Both the position numbers and the translations under genes were made by a program. Source: JBBRXJ01 sp038248505 (GTDB lineage Bacteria > Bacteroidota > Bacteroidia > Bacteroidales > JBBRXJ01). From it: a stretch of DNA of 40,672 nucleotides. Positions 7,780-17,476 of the stretch are shown here, piece by piece. Every line of letters begins with the position of its first letter. Position 1 is the stretch's first letter. The stretch covers positions 1 to 40,672 of the forward strand of contig JBBRXJ010000025.1 of the NCBI GenBank assembly GCA_038248505.1. Direction: 5' to 3'. Under the pieces are notes generated by a model. It did no database searches, was not told the DNA's origin, and saw only the letters and a list, made by a program, of their open reading frames with translations.

Positions 7780-10677
7780 ATGTCTCTCGAAAAATTTATT
7801 GAAAGGCATATCGGTCCACGTGAGGCTGATATCACAAAGATGCTTGGAAAAATAGGTCTTAAAACTGTTGATGCGCTAATTCAACAAACAATACCCAGCT
7901 CCATTCTGCTTACATCAGACATAGACCTACCTGAAGGGATTAGTGAATATGAATATAACAGACATATTAGAGAAATTGCTGCCTTAAATAAAATCTACAA
8001 AACTTTTATCGGTTGTGGATATTACAATACAATATTGCCTCCAGTTATTATGCGAAATATTCTTGAAAACCCTGCTTGGTATACCTCATACACTCCCTAC
8101 CAGGCAGAGATTTCACAAGGTCGCTTGGAAGCCTTATTGAATTTTCAGACCATGGTTATTGACCTAACAGGAATGGAAATTGCCAATGCATCGTTATTAG
8201 ACGAATCAACAGCTGCAGCCGAAGCAATGGTAATGATGTACAACATGCGTTCACGAGATTTGGTGGCATCAAATGCAAATAAATTTTTTGCTGATTCAAA
8301 TATATTCCCCCAAACACTTGATGTATTGCGCACACGTGTTAGCCCACTTGATATTGAATTGGTAATTGGTGATTACAAAAACTTTACTCCCGATGCAGGA
8401 TTTTTTGGTTCTCTTGTGCAATATCCAGCAGCAGATGGCAGCATTGTAGACTATTCCGATTTTGCAAAAAAAATGCATGCAAAAAACATTATGATTGCCG
8501 CCTGTGCAGATATTATGTCTTTAGTAATTCTGGTTCCACCCGCAGCTTGGGGAGCTGATATTGTTTTTGGTTCAACGCAACGATTTGGAATACCAATGGG
8601 ATTTGGCGGGCCTCATGCTGCTTATTTTGCCACCAAAGATGAATTTAAACGCGTAATGCCAGGACGTATTATTGGCGTTTCGGTTGATAAAAACGGGAAT
8701 AACGCCCTTCGTATGTCGCTACAAACACGTGAGCAACATATTAAGCGCGAGCGTGCCACCTCAAATATTTGCACAGCGCAAGCGCTACTTGCTAATATGG
8801 CGGGTATGTATGCGGTGTATCATGGGTATAATGGTCTTAAAAATATTGCACTACATATTCACTATCAAACAGTTTTACTAGCATCAAAAATAAAAGAGTT
8901 AGGATACAAAATTGAAAACGATTTGTTTTTTGATACTTTAAAAATTACGTTGCCATCAAATATAAATGTTGAGAGAATAGCCGAAATTGCACTAGAACGT
9001 GAAGTCAATTTTAATTATACTGCTGAACATAGCTTATCTATAAGTCTTGACGAAACAACATTGCTAGATGATTTAAATCTTCTAAATGAAATATTTTCAA
9101 TCGCTGCAAAAAAGAAATACATTCCATTTCGCGAGATTCCTCATAACATAGTCATTCCATCATCACTATTACGCAAAGATAAAATACTATTACAAGATGT
9201 GTTTAATAAATATCGGAGCGAAACAGAGATGATGCGTTATATTAAACGACTGGAGATGAAAGATTTTTCGTTAGCACATTCTATGATTCCGCTCGGCAGC
9301 TGTACCATGAAGATGAATGCGGCTATTGAAATGATGCCTCTCAGCTGGCCTGATTTTGGTAATATACATCCATGTGTACCTTTAGAACAGGCAGAAGGAT
9401 ATTATGAAATGATAAATGTACTTGGAAAATATCTTTTAAAAATTACAGGATTTTCAGGTGTTTCATTTCAGCCCAATAGTGGTGCTGCTGGAGAATATGC
9501 AGGATTACTTGTCATTCGACAATATCATATCAGCCGCAAAGAAGAACATCGCAATGTGGTACTCATTCCATCATCAGCACATGGCACCAACCCAGCAAGC
9601 GCAGCCATGGCAGGCATGCGTATCGTTGTAATACCTTGCGAAGAAAATGGGAATATAAATATTGATGCTCTAAAACTAGAAGCAGAAAAGCACAAGAACG
9701 ACCTCAGTTGCTTTATGGTCACCTATCCATCAACGCATGGTGTTTTTGAATCGAACATACAAGAAATGACTGCCATCATTCATAATAATGGCGGCTTAGT
9801 TTATATGGATGGCGCTAATATGAATGCACAAGTTGGACTTACTAGCCCAGCTAAAATCGGTGCCGATGTATGTCACCTAAACCTACACAAGACCTTTGCT
9901 ATACCACATGGAGGTGGCGGACCTGGCATGGGGCCCATTTGTGTGGCCGATAAATTGGTTGAATTTTTACCTGGCCACCCATTATCAGCAACAGGCGGAA
10001 CAAAAGGAATTACAGCCGTTTCAGCTGCACCATATGGAAGCGCAAGTATCCTTACTATTTCATATGCATACTGCAAAATGCTTGGCGCACCTGGCTTACG
10101 CAGAGTAACAGAAATTGCTATTCTATCTGCAAATTATTTAGCAGCATGTTTAAATGAGTATTTCCCTGTCTTATATTCAAACATCAATGGCCGTGTTGCC
10201 CATGAATTAATTATTGATTGTCGTGCACTTAAAACTCAAAGTGGTATAAGTGAAACCGACATTGCAAAACGTTTAATGGATTATGGATTTCATGCACCCA
10301 CCTTATCTTTCCCCGTTCACGGCACATTAATGATTGAGCCAACCGAGAGTGAATCACTTGAAGAATTAAATCGCTTTGTTGAAGCAATGATTTCCATCCA
10401 TCAAGAGATTATGGAGGTACAAAATGGCAAAGCTGATAGAGAAGATAATGTATTAAAGAATGCACCACATACCATTGATGATGTAGTATCCGATGATTGG
10501 GCACATAGCTATACACGACAAAAAGCAGCTTATCCCTTGAAGTGGTTGCATGAGAAAAAATTCTGGCCAACAGTTGGTCGGGTAAATGATGCACATGGCG
10601 ATCGTAATTTAGTTTGTACTTGTTTACCTATTGATGCATATAGAAGAGAAATAAATAGTTTTGAATTATTAAAATAA
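7780..10677 (+). CDS. gcvP: Glycine dehydrogenase (decarboxylating), glycine cleavage P-protein
   Basis: This 965-residue protein is the full-length, single-chain P-protein. It decarboxylates glycine with pyridoxal phosphate and passes the aminomethyl group to the lipoyl arm of the H-protein. The N-terminus EKFIERHIGPREADI is characteristic. Other signatures are LLDESTAAAEAM, GADIVFGSTQRFGIPMGFGG, PLGSCTMKMNA, and HLNLHKTFAIPHGGGGPGMG with the PLP-binding lysine at K704. Both halves (N-terminal and C-terminal aminotransferase-like domains) are present, so it is not the split GcvPA/GcvPB form. gcvT and gcvH are not in the window, so the system is scattered. Only 3 bp separate it from the next gene, suggesting cotranscription. 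I see no glycine riboswitch in the 108 bp upstream. Confidence 0.98.
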   Translation: MSLEKFIERHIGPREADITKMLGKIGLKTVDALIQQTIPSSILLTSDIDLPEGISEYEYNRHIREIAALNKIYKTFIGCGYYNTILPPVIMRNILENPAWYTSYTPYQAEISQGRLEALLNFQTMVIDLTGMEIANASLLDESTAAAEAMVMMYNMRSRDLVASNANKFFADSNIFPQTLDVLRTRVSPLDIELVIGDYKNFTPDAGFFGSLVQYPAADGSIVDYSDFAKKMHAKNIMIAACADIMSLVILVPPAAWGADIVFGSTQRFGIPMGFGGPHAAYFATKDEFKRVMPGRIIGVSVDKNGNNALRMSLQTREQHIKRERATSNICTAQALLANMAGMYAVYHGYNGLKNIALHIHYQTVLLASKIKELGYKIENDLFFDTLKITLPSNINVERIAEIALEREVNFNYTAEHSLSISLDETTLLDDLNLLNEIFSIAAKKKYIPFREIPHNIVIPSSLLRKDKILLQDVFNKYRSETEMMRYIKRLEMKDFSLAHSMIPLGSCTMKMNAAIEMMPLSWPDFGNIHPCVPLEQAEGYYEMINVLGKYLLKITGFSGVSFQPNSGAAGEYAGLLVIRQYHISRKEEHRNVVLIPSSAHGTNPASAAMAGMRIVVIPCEENGNINIDALKLEAEKHKNDLSCFMVTYPSTHGVFESNIQEMTAIIHNNGGLVYMDGANMNAQVGLTSPAKIGADVCHLNLHKTFAIPHGGGGPGMGPICVADKLVEFLPGHPLSATGGTKGITAVSAAPYGSASILTISYAYCKMLGAPGLRRVTEIAILSANYLAACLNEYFPVLYSNINGRVAHELIIDCRALKTQSGISETDIAKRLMDYGFHAPTLSFPVHGTLMIEPTESESLEELNRFVEAMISIHQEIMEVQNGKADREDNVLKNAPHTIDDVVSDDWAHSYTRQKAAYPLKWLHEKKFWPTVGRVNDAHGDRNLVCTCLPIDAYRREINSFELLK

Positions 10678-10704
10678 TTTATGTTTCATTTAAATGTAAT
10701 ACAA

Positions 10705-11241
10705 ATGAATAAAACAAACATTCTTCTAGTCCTGCTTTTGCAAATTGTAGGAGTTGTATTTTCACAATCATCAATTAATGTAGGCTCTACTGTACAAACG
10801 GTCACACTAAGAGACGGTAATGATATAGCAAAAGCAATACCATTTATTGGTGAAAAAATTATCACTATTTTTTATACCGATCCTGATGTAAAAGATGTGA
10901 ATGATGCGCTGTCAAATGCAATAAAAGCACGTAATTATTCACCTGCAAAACATCAGGGTATTGGTATTGGCAGTTGTGCTGATACATGGTTGCCGAATGC
11001 CGCAATTCGCATGAAAGCGCGCCAGAAAGAGCAGCAGTTTGCGGGATCAGTAATTTTGTTAGATACAGACTATACACTTAAAAAAAATTGGGGTTTTAAA
11101 GAAACAGACGATGCTGGAATTATTATAATTGTTGGCCTTGATAAAAAAATTAAGTATTTTAAAACTATTAAAACAGAAGAAGAAAGTAAATCCATTATAA
11201 ATGAAGTGTTAAAAATACTTGATGGGGAATTATTGCGCTAG
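10705..11241 (+). CDS. YtfJ-like thioredoxin-fold exported protein
   Basis: From the second ATG the protein begins MNKTNILLVLLLQIVGVVFS, a signal peptide; the ATG at 10681 would add eight residues in front of it. The mature part has the pattern of the YtfJ / AhpC-TSA-related family: IITIFYTDPDVKDVNDALSN, then IKARNYSPAKHQGIGIGS, a strand ending in LLDTDYTLKKNWGF, and IIIIVGLDKKIKYFKT. No CxxC redox motif is visible, and the single cysteine in GIGSCADTW is not in the usual position, so thiol-redox activity is doubtful. The family's function is poorly known. The gene follows gcvP after a few bases and probably shares its transcript; the functional link is unclear. Confidence 0.65.
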   Translation: MNKTNILLVLLLQIVGVVFSQSSINVGSTVQTVTLRDGNDIAKAIPFIGEKIITIFYTDPDVKDVNDALSNAIKARNYSPAKHQGIGIGSCADTWLPNAAIRMKARQKEQQFAGSVILLDTDYTLKKNWGFKETDDAGIIIIVGLDKKIKYFKTIKTEEESKSIINEVLKILDGELLR

Positions 11242-11414
11242 ATAATAAAAAATTAATTATAGAAGAATAATCATTTGTCGCTATGATGAAAATCATAATA
11301 ACTAAGCATAAAATCACAAAACCAAAGCCACAGAATAAGCGTTGGAATACATCTCCTAACCCACAGAATATCTTCATAAGGTAAGCAGCAGAGAGTTTTG
11401 ATACATCTCATTTC

Positions 11415-11720
11415 TCACTGTTCTTAGTGATAAAAAATTCTCTTAGTGTCTTAGTGGTTTTCTTTCAACTTTTTTCTTTACCCTTTTTACTTTCAAATTT
11501 AACCGCAATTCGCTGCGGCGAACGCAAAGGATTTCGTAGAGGTCGCCGCAGCGACGCAAAGAAAAATTACCATGAAATACCGATTGTGATCCTCACTACA
11601 GCTCACATAAACTAATAAACTCCGCCGCGGCGAATCAACTCATAAACTTAATATCCTCAGTGGCTTTCTTTCAACTCTTTACTTTCAACTTTTTACTTTC
11701 CCCTTAGTGTTCTTAGTAAT
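11415..11720 (+). repeat. Dispersed non-coding repeat, copy B
   Basis: The core at 11499-11569 matches 17507-17577 at 67 of 71 positions on the same strand. It contains the near-palindrome GTCGCCGCAGCGAC, and a related CCGCCGCGGCG lies near 11622. The core is bracketed by pyrimidine-rich arms that repeat each other: TTCTTTCAACT follows AGTGG near 11453 and AGTGGC near 11659. Both arms also carry multiple CTTAGTG words. The element ends just upstream of the HAD hydrolase promoter. Confidence 0.82.
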
Positions 11721-11742
11721 TAATATTGTTCGTAAATTTTAC

Positions 11743-11750
11743 TAACTTTG
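11743..11750 (+). promoter_or_regulatory. Bacteroidota -7 promoter element (TAACTTTG)
   Basis: TAACTTTG matches TAnnTTTG exactly and lies 25 bp before the ATG at 11775. The nearest upstream TTG is only 13 bases away, shorter than usual, so the -33 element is weak or absent. An in-frame ATG at 11748 overlaps this box and would not be transcribed. Confidence 0.55.
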
Positions 11751-11774
11751 CACCTAAACCTAAGTACTCATATC

Positions 11775-12572
11775 ATGGCAATAAGTAAAAAAAGCATCGA
11801 AAACCTCCACCAGAAAAAAGGCTTTATCTGCGATATGGATGGTGTTATTTATCACGGCAACAAGCTACTTCCTGGCGTAAAAGATTTTATTAAATGGCTA
11901 CGTACCGAGAATAAAAAATTCTTATTTCTTACCAATAGTAGCGAGCGAACTCCAAAAGAACTAAGTGAAAAGCTTAAACGTTTGGGTGTCGATGTAGGTG
12001 ACACGCACTTCTTCACTAGTGCACTGGCTACCGCCATCTTCCTCAGCAATCAAAAGCCAAATGGCAGCGCGTATATAATAGGAGAAGCGGGTTTAATAAA
12101 CGCCATGTATGAAGTAGGATATACCATGAATAATGTTAATCCCGATTATGTTGTTGTAGGCGAAACGCACAACTACAATTATGACAGCATTGAGAAAGCT
12201 GTAAACCTTGTTATTAAAGGGGCAAAGCTCATAGGCACCAATCCCGATTTAAATGGTCCTATTGAGCACGGTATTGCACCCGCCACCAAAGCACTCATAG
12301 CACCCATTGAATTAGCCACAGGTAAAGAGGCCTATTTCATTGGTAAACCCAATCCGCTTATGATGCGCAACGCATTAAAGAAACTCGGCGTACAACGCGA
12401 AGATGCCGTTATCATTGGCGATCGCATGGATACCGATATTTTAGCTGGGCTCGAATCGGAAATTGACACCTGCCTTGTATTGAGCGGTATCACTAAGAAA
12501 AACGACCTCGGCAATTTTGCTTATCGTCCGCATTTGGTATTAAACGGTGTTGGAGATATTGTAAAAAAATGA
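11775..12572 (+). CDS. HAD-IIA family phosphatase (NagD-like)
   Basis: From the ATG at 11775 the protein is 265 residues. Motif I is ICDMDGVIYHG with the nucleophile aspartate (DxD), motif II is FLTNSSERTP, the lysine motif is FIGKPNPLMM, and motif IV is IIGDRMDTDI. The large C2 cap between motifs II and III, including VVVGETHNYNYDSI, identifies subclass IIA, which holds NagD, AraL and phosphoglycolate/4-nitrophenyl phosphatases. The exact substrate is not predictable. The start is chosen because the upstream ATG at 11748 overlaps the TAACTTTG promoter box. The stop codon overlaps the next start in an ATGA, so it is translationally coupled to the class II aldolase and the two may act on related phosphorylated compounds (inference). 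Confidence 0.92.
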   Translation: MAISKKSIENLHQKKGFICDMDGVIYHGNKLLPGVKDFIKWLRTENKKFLFLTNSSERTPKELSEKLKRLGVDVGDTHFFTSALATAIFLSNQKPNGSAYIIGEAGLINAMYEVGYTMNNVNPDYVVVGETHNYNYDSIEKAVNLVIKGAKLIGTNPDLNGPIEHGIAPATKALIAPIELATGKEAYFIGKPNPLMMRNALKKLGVQREDAVIIGDRMDTDILAGLESEIDTCLVLSGITKKNDLGNFAYRPHLVLNGVGDIVKK

Positions 12573-13207
12573 TGCGCCGCTATTTACACGAGCGAAAAGA
12601 GGTAGCACGTTTCATGCGCCGACTTTACACGCAAAAACTTACCACCACATCGGGCGGAAACATCAGTCTTTTGGTAGCGTGTGACCGAATGTTAATTACA
12701 CCATCGGCCAATGATAAAGCCTTAACACATCACAAAGAAATAGTACAAATAAGTTTAAATGGAGAGAATAGAACACCGCGGTTAAAACCAAGTATTGAAA
12801 CCTCCATGCATCGTTTTATATATAAAAAATGTAATAACGTACATGCCATAGTGCATGCGCATCCACCAACAGCTACAGCGTTCTCGGCATTACAGACGCC
12901 CATTAACACACATCTCATTGCTGAGGCTTTTGCTATACTCGGCGAACCTATACTTGCTCCCTATGCACTTATGGGCAGCCACATGCTTGCCGAAATTGTG
13001 TCCGAAGCTGCCACAAAATCATCTATCATTATTCTCGAAAAACACGGCGTACTCACCACCGGCCGTACATTACTCGAGGCATTTGACCGCCTCGAAGTAC
13101 TTGAAGCTGCTGCTTATATGACTTTCATAACAAATATAATGGGTCATAAAAACGAGTTAAACGAAAATCAGAGAAAAGAACTTGATCTGTTTATGAACCG
13201 ATTATAG
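12569..13207 (+). CDS. Class II aldolase/adducin family protein
   Basis: The 212-residue protein matches the zinc-dependent class II aldolase fold (L-fuculose-phosphate aldolase, methylthioribulose-1-phosphate dehydratase group). Visible features are TTTSGGNISLLV near residue 26, the phosphate-binding type segment ITPSANDK, PSIETSMH with the likely catalytic glutamate, VHAHPPTATAFS with two zinc-ligand histidines, and LEKHGVLTTG with the third histidine. No residue visible in the sequence separates aldolase from dehydratase. It overlaps the HAD phosphatase stop by four bases (ATGA). A phosphatase-aldolase pair is seen in salvage of 5'-deoxy sugars and methylthioribose, so that role is possible but unproven here. 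Confidence 0.9.
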   Translation: MMRRYLHERKEVARFMRRLYTQKLTTTSGGNISLLVACDRMLITPSANDKALTHHKEIVQISLNGENRTPRLKPSIETSMHRFIYKKCNNVHAIVHAHPPTATAFSALQTPINTHLIAEAFAILGEPILAPYALMGSHMLAEIVSEAATKSSIIILEKHGVLTTGRTLLEAFDRLEVLEAAAYMTFITNIMGHKNELNENQRKELDLFMNRL

Positions 13208-13580
13208 TATATCGATAAGCAAATATAAAAAAGAAAATCCGCTCTAAAAAAATAGTTGTAAATTTATCTTTGAAACCTACTTATCCATTACTCAAGCCTC
13301 TTTTGCTTGCAGTAAATTTCACTTTACTTCTTGCTTGTTGTTGTGTTATTTTTACAATGAGTTATTCTAGACTACTTAACTAGGCATCGTTTACCATACC
13401 TTCTAAAAGTTCTGTTTTGATTGATGTCATTTTATATAATACAAATTAAATTTCAATATACATTTCATCTCTTAAAAGAACACTAATATGGAATAAATAG
13501 AGAACTTCTCCGTCACGCGTCACTCTCTTTTAGAAAATCGACAAAAAATACTTAAATTGCACTCTCTAAATAAACATTTA
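13208..13580. other. Non-coding gap of 373 bp upstream of metH
   Basis: No gene, repeat copy or clear terminator is visible. I looked for a cobalamin riboswitch because metH is B12-dependent. The conserved B12-box word GCCACTG is absent and no matching fold was apparent. No exact TAnnTTTG element was found near the metH start. Confidence 0.5.
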
Positions 13581-16500
13581 ATGGATATTCAAAATCTGCT
13601 CAATGAACGAATCCTAGTGCTTGATGGCGCTATGGGCACAATGATTCAACGTTTAAAGTTAGTTGAAGACGATTACCGTGGTACGCGTTTTAAGCTGCAC
13701 ACCCACGAACTAAAGGGCAATAATGATCTTTTGGTGCTCACAAAACCTGATGCCATTACCGCCATTCACGCCCAATATTTCGATGCTGGAGTGGATATCG
13801 TTTCAACAAATAGCTTTAACGCTAACCATTTCTCTCAAGCCGACTATGGGTTAGAGCATCTGGCCTATGAAATAAATGTTGAAGCCGCACGCATTGCAAA
13901 AAATGTAGCCAACGAGTACACTAAAAAAACACCGTCAAAACCACGATATGTAGCTGGTTCCATTGGCCCTACCAATAAGTCAGCATCCATTAGTCCCGAT
14001 GTAAATAACCCTGGTTTCCGTAGCGCAACATTTGATGAATTCGTTATAGCCTATAAAGAACAGGCTAAAGGACTGATTGATGGTGGCGCCGATATTTTAA
14101 TGCTTGAAACGGTTTTTGATACCCTTAACGCCAAAGCTGCACTGTATGCTATTGATGAGCTCTTTCAAGAATTAAATAAACGTGTTCCGGTTATGGTGTC
14201 AATGACGGTAACCGATGCCAGCGGACGAAACCTCTCGGGACAAACCGTAGAGGCATTTTTATATTCAGTAGCCCATTTTCCGCTTCTCAGCATTGGCTTA
14301 AACTGCTCATTAGGAGCCGATAAACTCACACAATATGTTGAGGTACTATCGGATAATTCACCCTTCTTTGTTAGTGCTCACCCCAATGCTGGCTTGCCAA
14401 ATGCTTTTGGCAAATACGATCAAACACCTGAAATGATGGGCGATTTAGTTGAAGCATATTTTAAAAAGAACCTAGTAAACATCATTGGAGGATGCTGTGG
14501 TAGTACCCCCGATCATATAAAAGAAATTGCCTTGCGCGCGCAAAACTATAAGCCACGTGTAAAAAAGGGACAGCCAAGACTTGCACGTTATTGCGGTCTA
14601 GAACCACTCATTGCATTAGAAAATAATAATTTCATTAATATTGGCGAACGTACCAATGTTACCGGTTCACGCAAATTTGCAAAACTCATTATCGACGAAA
14701 AATATGACGCAGCTCTCAGCGTTGCCCGCGAACAAGTGGAAGGCGGTGCACAAATGATTGACGTTTGCCTCGATGAAGGCATGATTGATGCCCTAAATGT
14801 AATGCCCTTATTTTTGAATCTTATCGTCAGTGAGCCTGAAATATCAAGAGTTCCCATCATGATCGACTCATCAAAATTTGACGTTATTGAAGCAGGTTTA
14901 AAATGCATACCCGGCAAACCGGTAGTAAATTCAATCAGTTTAAAAGAAGGCGAAGAGCCCTTTATAAGGTATGCACAAAAAATACGTCGCTATGGCGCTG
15001 CTGTTGTGGTAATGGCTTTTGATGAAAAAGGGCAGGCCGATAGTGTTGAACGCCGTAAAGAAATTTTTACCCGCGCCTATCGAATACTTACAGAAGTGGT
15101 AAAAATGGCTCCTGAGGATATTATTTTTGACCCTAATGTATTAACCGTTGCCACAGGCATGGACGAGCACAAAAACTATGCGCTCGACTTTTTCGCCAGT
15201 ACCAAATGGATAAAAGAAAATTTACCCTACTGCAAAATTAGTGGCGGCGTAAGTAATGTATCCTTCTCATTTCGTGGAAATAATGTAGTACGCGAAGCCA
15301 TGCATTCAGCCTTCCTCTATCATGCTGTACGCGAGGGAATGGATATGGGTATCGTAAACCCTGCCATGCTCGAAGTGTATGACGATGTTCCCAAAGAGTT
15401 AATGGAGTATATTGAAGACGTTATTCAAAACCGACGTGACAATGCAACCGAACGTCTTTTAGATTATGCTGCAACAGTAAAAGGAAGCGGAAAAGAAGAT
15501 GTACGTATTGACGAATGGCGCTCATTACCTGTTAAGGAACGCATACAACACGCCCTCATCAAAGGAATAGATACGCATATCAATGAAGATATTGAAGAAA
15601 TAAGAACCCAGTTTGATCTCGCATTACGCGTTATTGAAGGCCCCTTAATGGATGGCATGAATGTAGTAGGCGATCTATTTGGTGAGGGTAAAATGTTCCT
15701 CCCACAAGTAGTAAAGAGCGCTCGTGTAATGAAAAAAGCGGTGGCCTATCTCCTTCCTTTTATTGATGCAGAGAAAAGCGGTGGTGCAAAAAGTTCAAAA
15801 GGAAAATTCTTAATTGCTACTGTAAAAGGCGATGTACATGATATAGGAAAAAATATTGTTGCCGTTGTTTTAGGCTGTAATAATTATGATATCGTTGACC
15901 TCGGTGTAATGGTTTCAAAAGAGAAAATACTTGAAGCTATTGAAAGAGAAAAACCAGATGTTATAGGTCTCAGCGGCCTAATCACGCCATCGCTTGACGA
16001 GATGGTAAGTGTTGCCAAAGAATTGGAATCACGCGGCATTAAAATACCGCTATTACTTGGTGGAGCAACTACCTCACCCATGCATACTGCTGTGAAAGTC
16101 TCAACAGAATATTCGGGAGTAACAGTTCACGTTAGCGATGCATCACGAAGTGTACCTGTGGTTAGCGAATTACTCAGCACAAATGTTTTACCATATATCG
16201 AAAAAATAAAACACGAACAGAACGCATTACGGATAAAACACGAACAGAAAAAAAGCGATAAAATATTTCTTAGTATTGATGAAGCACGATCAAAACGTTT
16301 TATTCCCGACTCCAATTATGTTCCAGTTATACCAACATTCATAGGCGAAAAAGTAGTTACGGAATATTCGGTTAAAAAATTACGCAACTATATCGATTGG
16401 AGTTTCTTCTTCCGCGCATGGGAGATGGATGGCAACTATCCTGAAATTCTTAATGACCCACAAAAAGGTGAAGCTGCAAAGAAACTTTTTGAAGATGCGC

Positions 16501-17237
16501 AAACAATGCTTGATAAGATTGAGCGCGATGGCCTTATTAAACCAATAGGGATTATTGGTTTTTATCCTGCGGCATCCGAGGGCGATGATATTATAGTGTT
16601 CACTGATGAATCAAGAAGCACTGTGAAAAATAAAATCCCAACACTACGTCAACAAGGCCTCAAACCTAAAACGCCACACTATTTTGCATTAAGTGATTTT
16701 ATAAGCTCAAAACAATCGCAACAAAAAGATTATATTGGTGGCTTTGCAGTTACAACAGGCCACGGACTTAATGAACACATCGAAAATTTCAAAAAAGAAA
16801 ATGACGATTACAATGCAATCATGATTGAATTACTTGCCGATCGTTTAGCCGAAGCATTTGCTGAAATTTTACATGAAGATGTTAGAAAAACATTCTGGGG
16901 TTATGATAAAAACGAAAACTTATCCTTAAAAGACATGCTTACCCTCAGGTATAAAGGTATTCGTCCGGCACCTGGCTACCCAACCAATCCATGCCATTAC
17001 GACAAAAAAATCCTCTTCGACTTAATGAATGCAAGTGAAAAGACAGGAATAAATTTAAGTGAAAATTATGTGATGATGCCAGTAAGTTCTGTTAGTGGGT
17101 TTTTTATAGCGCATCCTGAATCGCAATATTATGATGTGGGTAAAATATGTAAAGATCAGATTACGGATTATGCAAAACGATTAGAGAAAGATTTTACCAC
17201 CGTTGAGAAATGGTTGGAGCAACGAAAAAGTTATTAA
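13581..17237 (+). CDS. metH: Cobalamin-dependent methionine synthase
   Basis: The 1,218-residue protein has all four MetH modules in the usual order and length. The homocysteine domain has zinc ligands C242 (NCSLGAD) and C305/C306 (GGCCGS). The pterin domain has NIGERTNVTGSRKF. The cobalamin domain has GDVHDIGKN with the cobalt-ligand histidine H753, then LGVMVSKEKILE and LLGGATTS. The C-terminal reactivation domain has RPAPGYPTNPCH for S-adenosylmethionine. It transfers methyl from 5-methyltetrahydrofolate to homocysteine and needs B12. The ATG at 13581 gives the expected start MDIQNLLNERILVLDGAMGT; a TTG eight codons earlier is less likely. The linker after the cobalamin domain carries a 17-bp direct repeat with a nine-codon period. 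Confidence 0.97.
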   Translation: MDIQNLLNERILVLDGAMGTMIQRLKLVEDDYRGTRFKLHTHELKGNNDLLVLTKPDAITAIHAQYFDAGVDIVSTNSFNANHFSQADYGLEHLAYEINVEAARIAKNVANEYTKKTPSKPRYVAGSIGPTNKSASISPDVNNPGFRSATFDEFVIAYKEQAKGLIDGGADILMLETVFDTLNAKAALYAIDELFQELNKRVPVMVSMTVTDASGRNLSGQTVEAFLYSVAHFPLLSIGLNCSLGADKLTQYVEVLSDNSPFFVSAHPNAGLPNAFGKYDQTPEMMGDLVEAYFKKNLVNIIGGCCGSTPDHIKEIALRAQNYKPRVKKGQPRLARYCGLEPLIALENNNFINIGERTNVTGSRKFAKLIIDEKYDAALSVAREQVEGGAQMIDVCLDEGMIDALNVMPLFLNLIVSEPEISRVPIMIDSSKFDVIEAGLKCIPGKPVVNSISLKEGEEPFIRYAQKIRRYGAAVVVMAFDEKGQADSVERRKEIFTRAYRILTEVVKMAPEDIIFDPNVLTVATGMDEHKNYALDFFASTKWIKENLPYCKISGGVSNVSFSFRGNNVVREAMHSAFLYHAVREGMDMGIVNPAMLEVYDDVPKELMEYIEDVIQNRRDNATERLLDYAATVKGSGKEDVRIDEWRSLPVKERIQHALIKGIDTHINEDIEEIRTQFDLALRVIEGPLMDGMNVVGDLFGEGKMFLPQVVKSARVMKKAVAYLLPFIDAEKSGGAKSSKGKFLIATVKGDVHDIGKNIVAVVLGCNNYDIVDLGVMVSKEKILEAIEREKPDVIGLSGLITPSLDEMVSVAKELESRGIKIPLLLGGATTSPMHTAVKVSTEYSGVTVHVSDASRSVPVVSELLSTNVLPYIEKIKHEQNALRIKHEQKKSDKIFLSIDEARSKRFIPDSNYVPVIPTFIGEKVVTEYSVKKLRNYIDWSFFFRAWEMDGNYPEILNDPQKGEAAKKLFEDAQTMLDKIERDGLIKPIGIIGFYPAASEGDDIIVFTDESRSTVKNKIPTLRQQGLKPKTPHYFALSDFISSKQSQQKDYIGGFAVTTGHGLNEHIENFKKENDDYNAIMIELLADRLAEAFAEILHEDVRKTFWGYDKNENLSLKDMLTLRYKGIRPAPGYPTNPCHYDKKILFDLMNASEKTGINLSENYVMMPVSSVSGFFIAHPESQYYDVGKICKDQITDYAKRLEKDFTTVEKWLEQRKSY
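16206..16249 (+). repeat. In-frame 27-bp-period direct repeat in the metH linker
   Basis: ATAAAACACGAACAGAA occurs at 16206-16222 and identically at 16233-16249. The 27-bp period is nine codons, so the frame is kept and IKHEQ is encoded twice. It lies between the cobalamin-binding and reactivation domains, where length change is probably tolerated. Confidence 0.9.
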
Positions 17238-17247
17238 TTTTTCGTTG
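17220..17247 (+). terminator. Hairpin spanning the metH stop codon (possible terminator)
   Basis: CAACGAAAAA (17220-17229) pairs perfectly with TTTTTCGTTG (17238-17247), and the TAA stop lies in the eight-base loop region. The U-rich part is in the 3' arm itself and no further T run follows, so termination is possible but weak. It may instead protect the mRNA end. Confidence 0.4.
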
Positions 17248-17476
17248 TAAATCTCTAACTAGGCGCTTATTATATGGCGAGGACATACAACTCCAATCGC
17301 AATTAAATAGCACGGTTAACGATTAAAAGAGACCTATTAGGAGTATATCACAGAATTCATTGGATTAATGTACAATTATACTTAGGTGAGTTTTGCTTAA
17401 AGATAAACAGATGTTTTTAAAACTCGTTTTTTGAAAGGCTAGTATTCGCCTCGGCAAACTTTTTGTTCTTATTGCT

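Larger units (their letters stand above)
11242..11774. other. Non-coding gap of 533 bp with repeat copy B and a promoter
   Basis: Bases 11242-11400 show no gene and no clear terminator. Bases 11415-11720 are a copy of the dispersed repeat. A promoter element at 11743-11750 precedes the HAD hydrolase gene. Short open frames here are low-complexity translations of the repeat. Confidence 0.7.

Noticed and set aside
11427..11615. Plus-strand open frame in the gap before the HAD gene
   Set aside because: It is a translation of the dispersed repeat and its pyrimidine-rich arm, with no gene-like composition after the first 25 codons.
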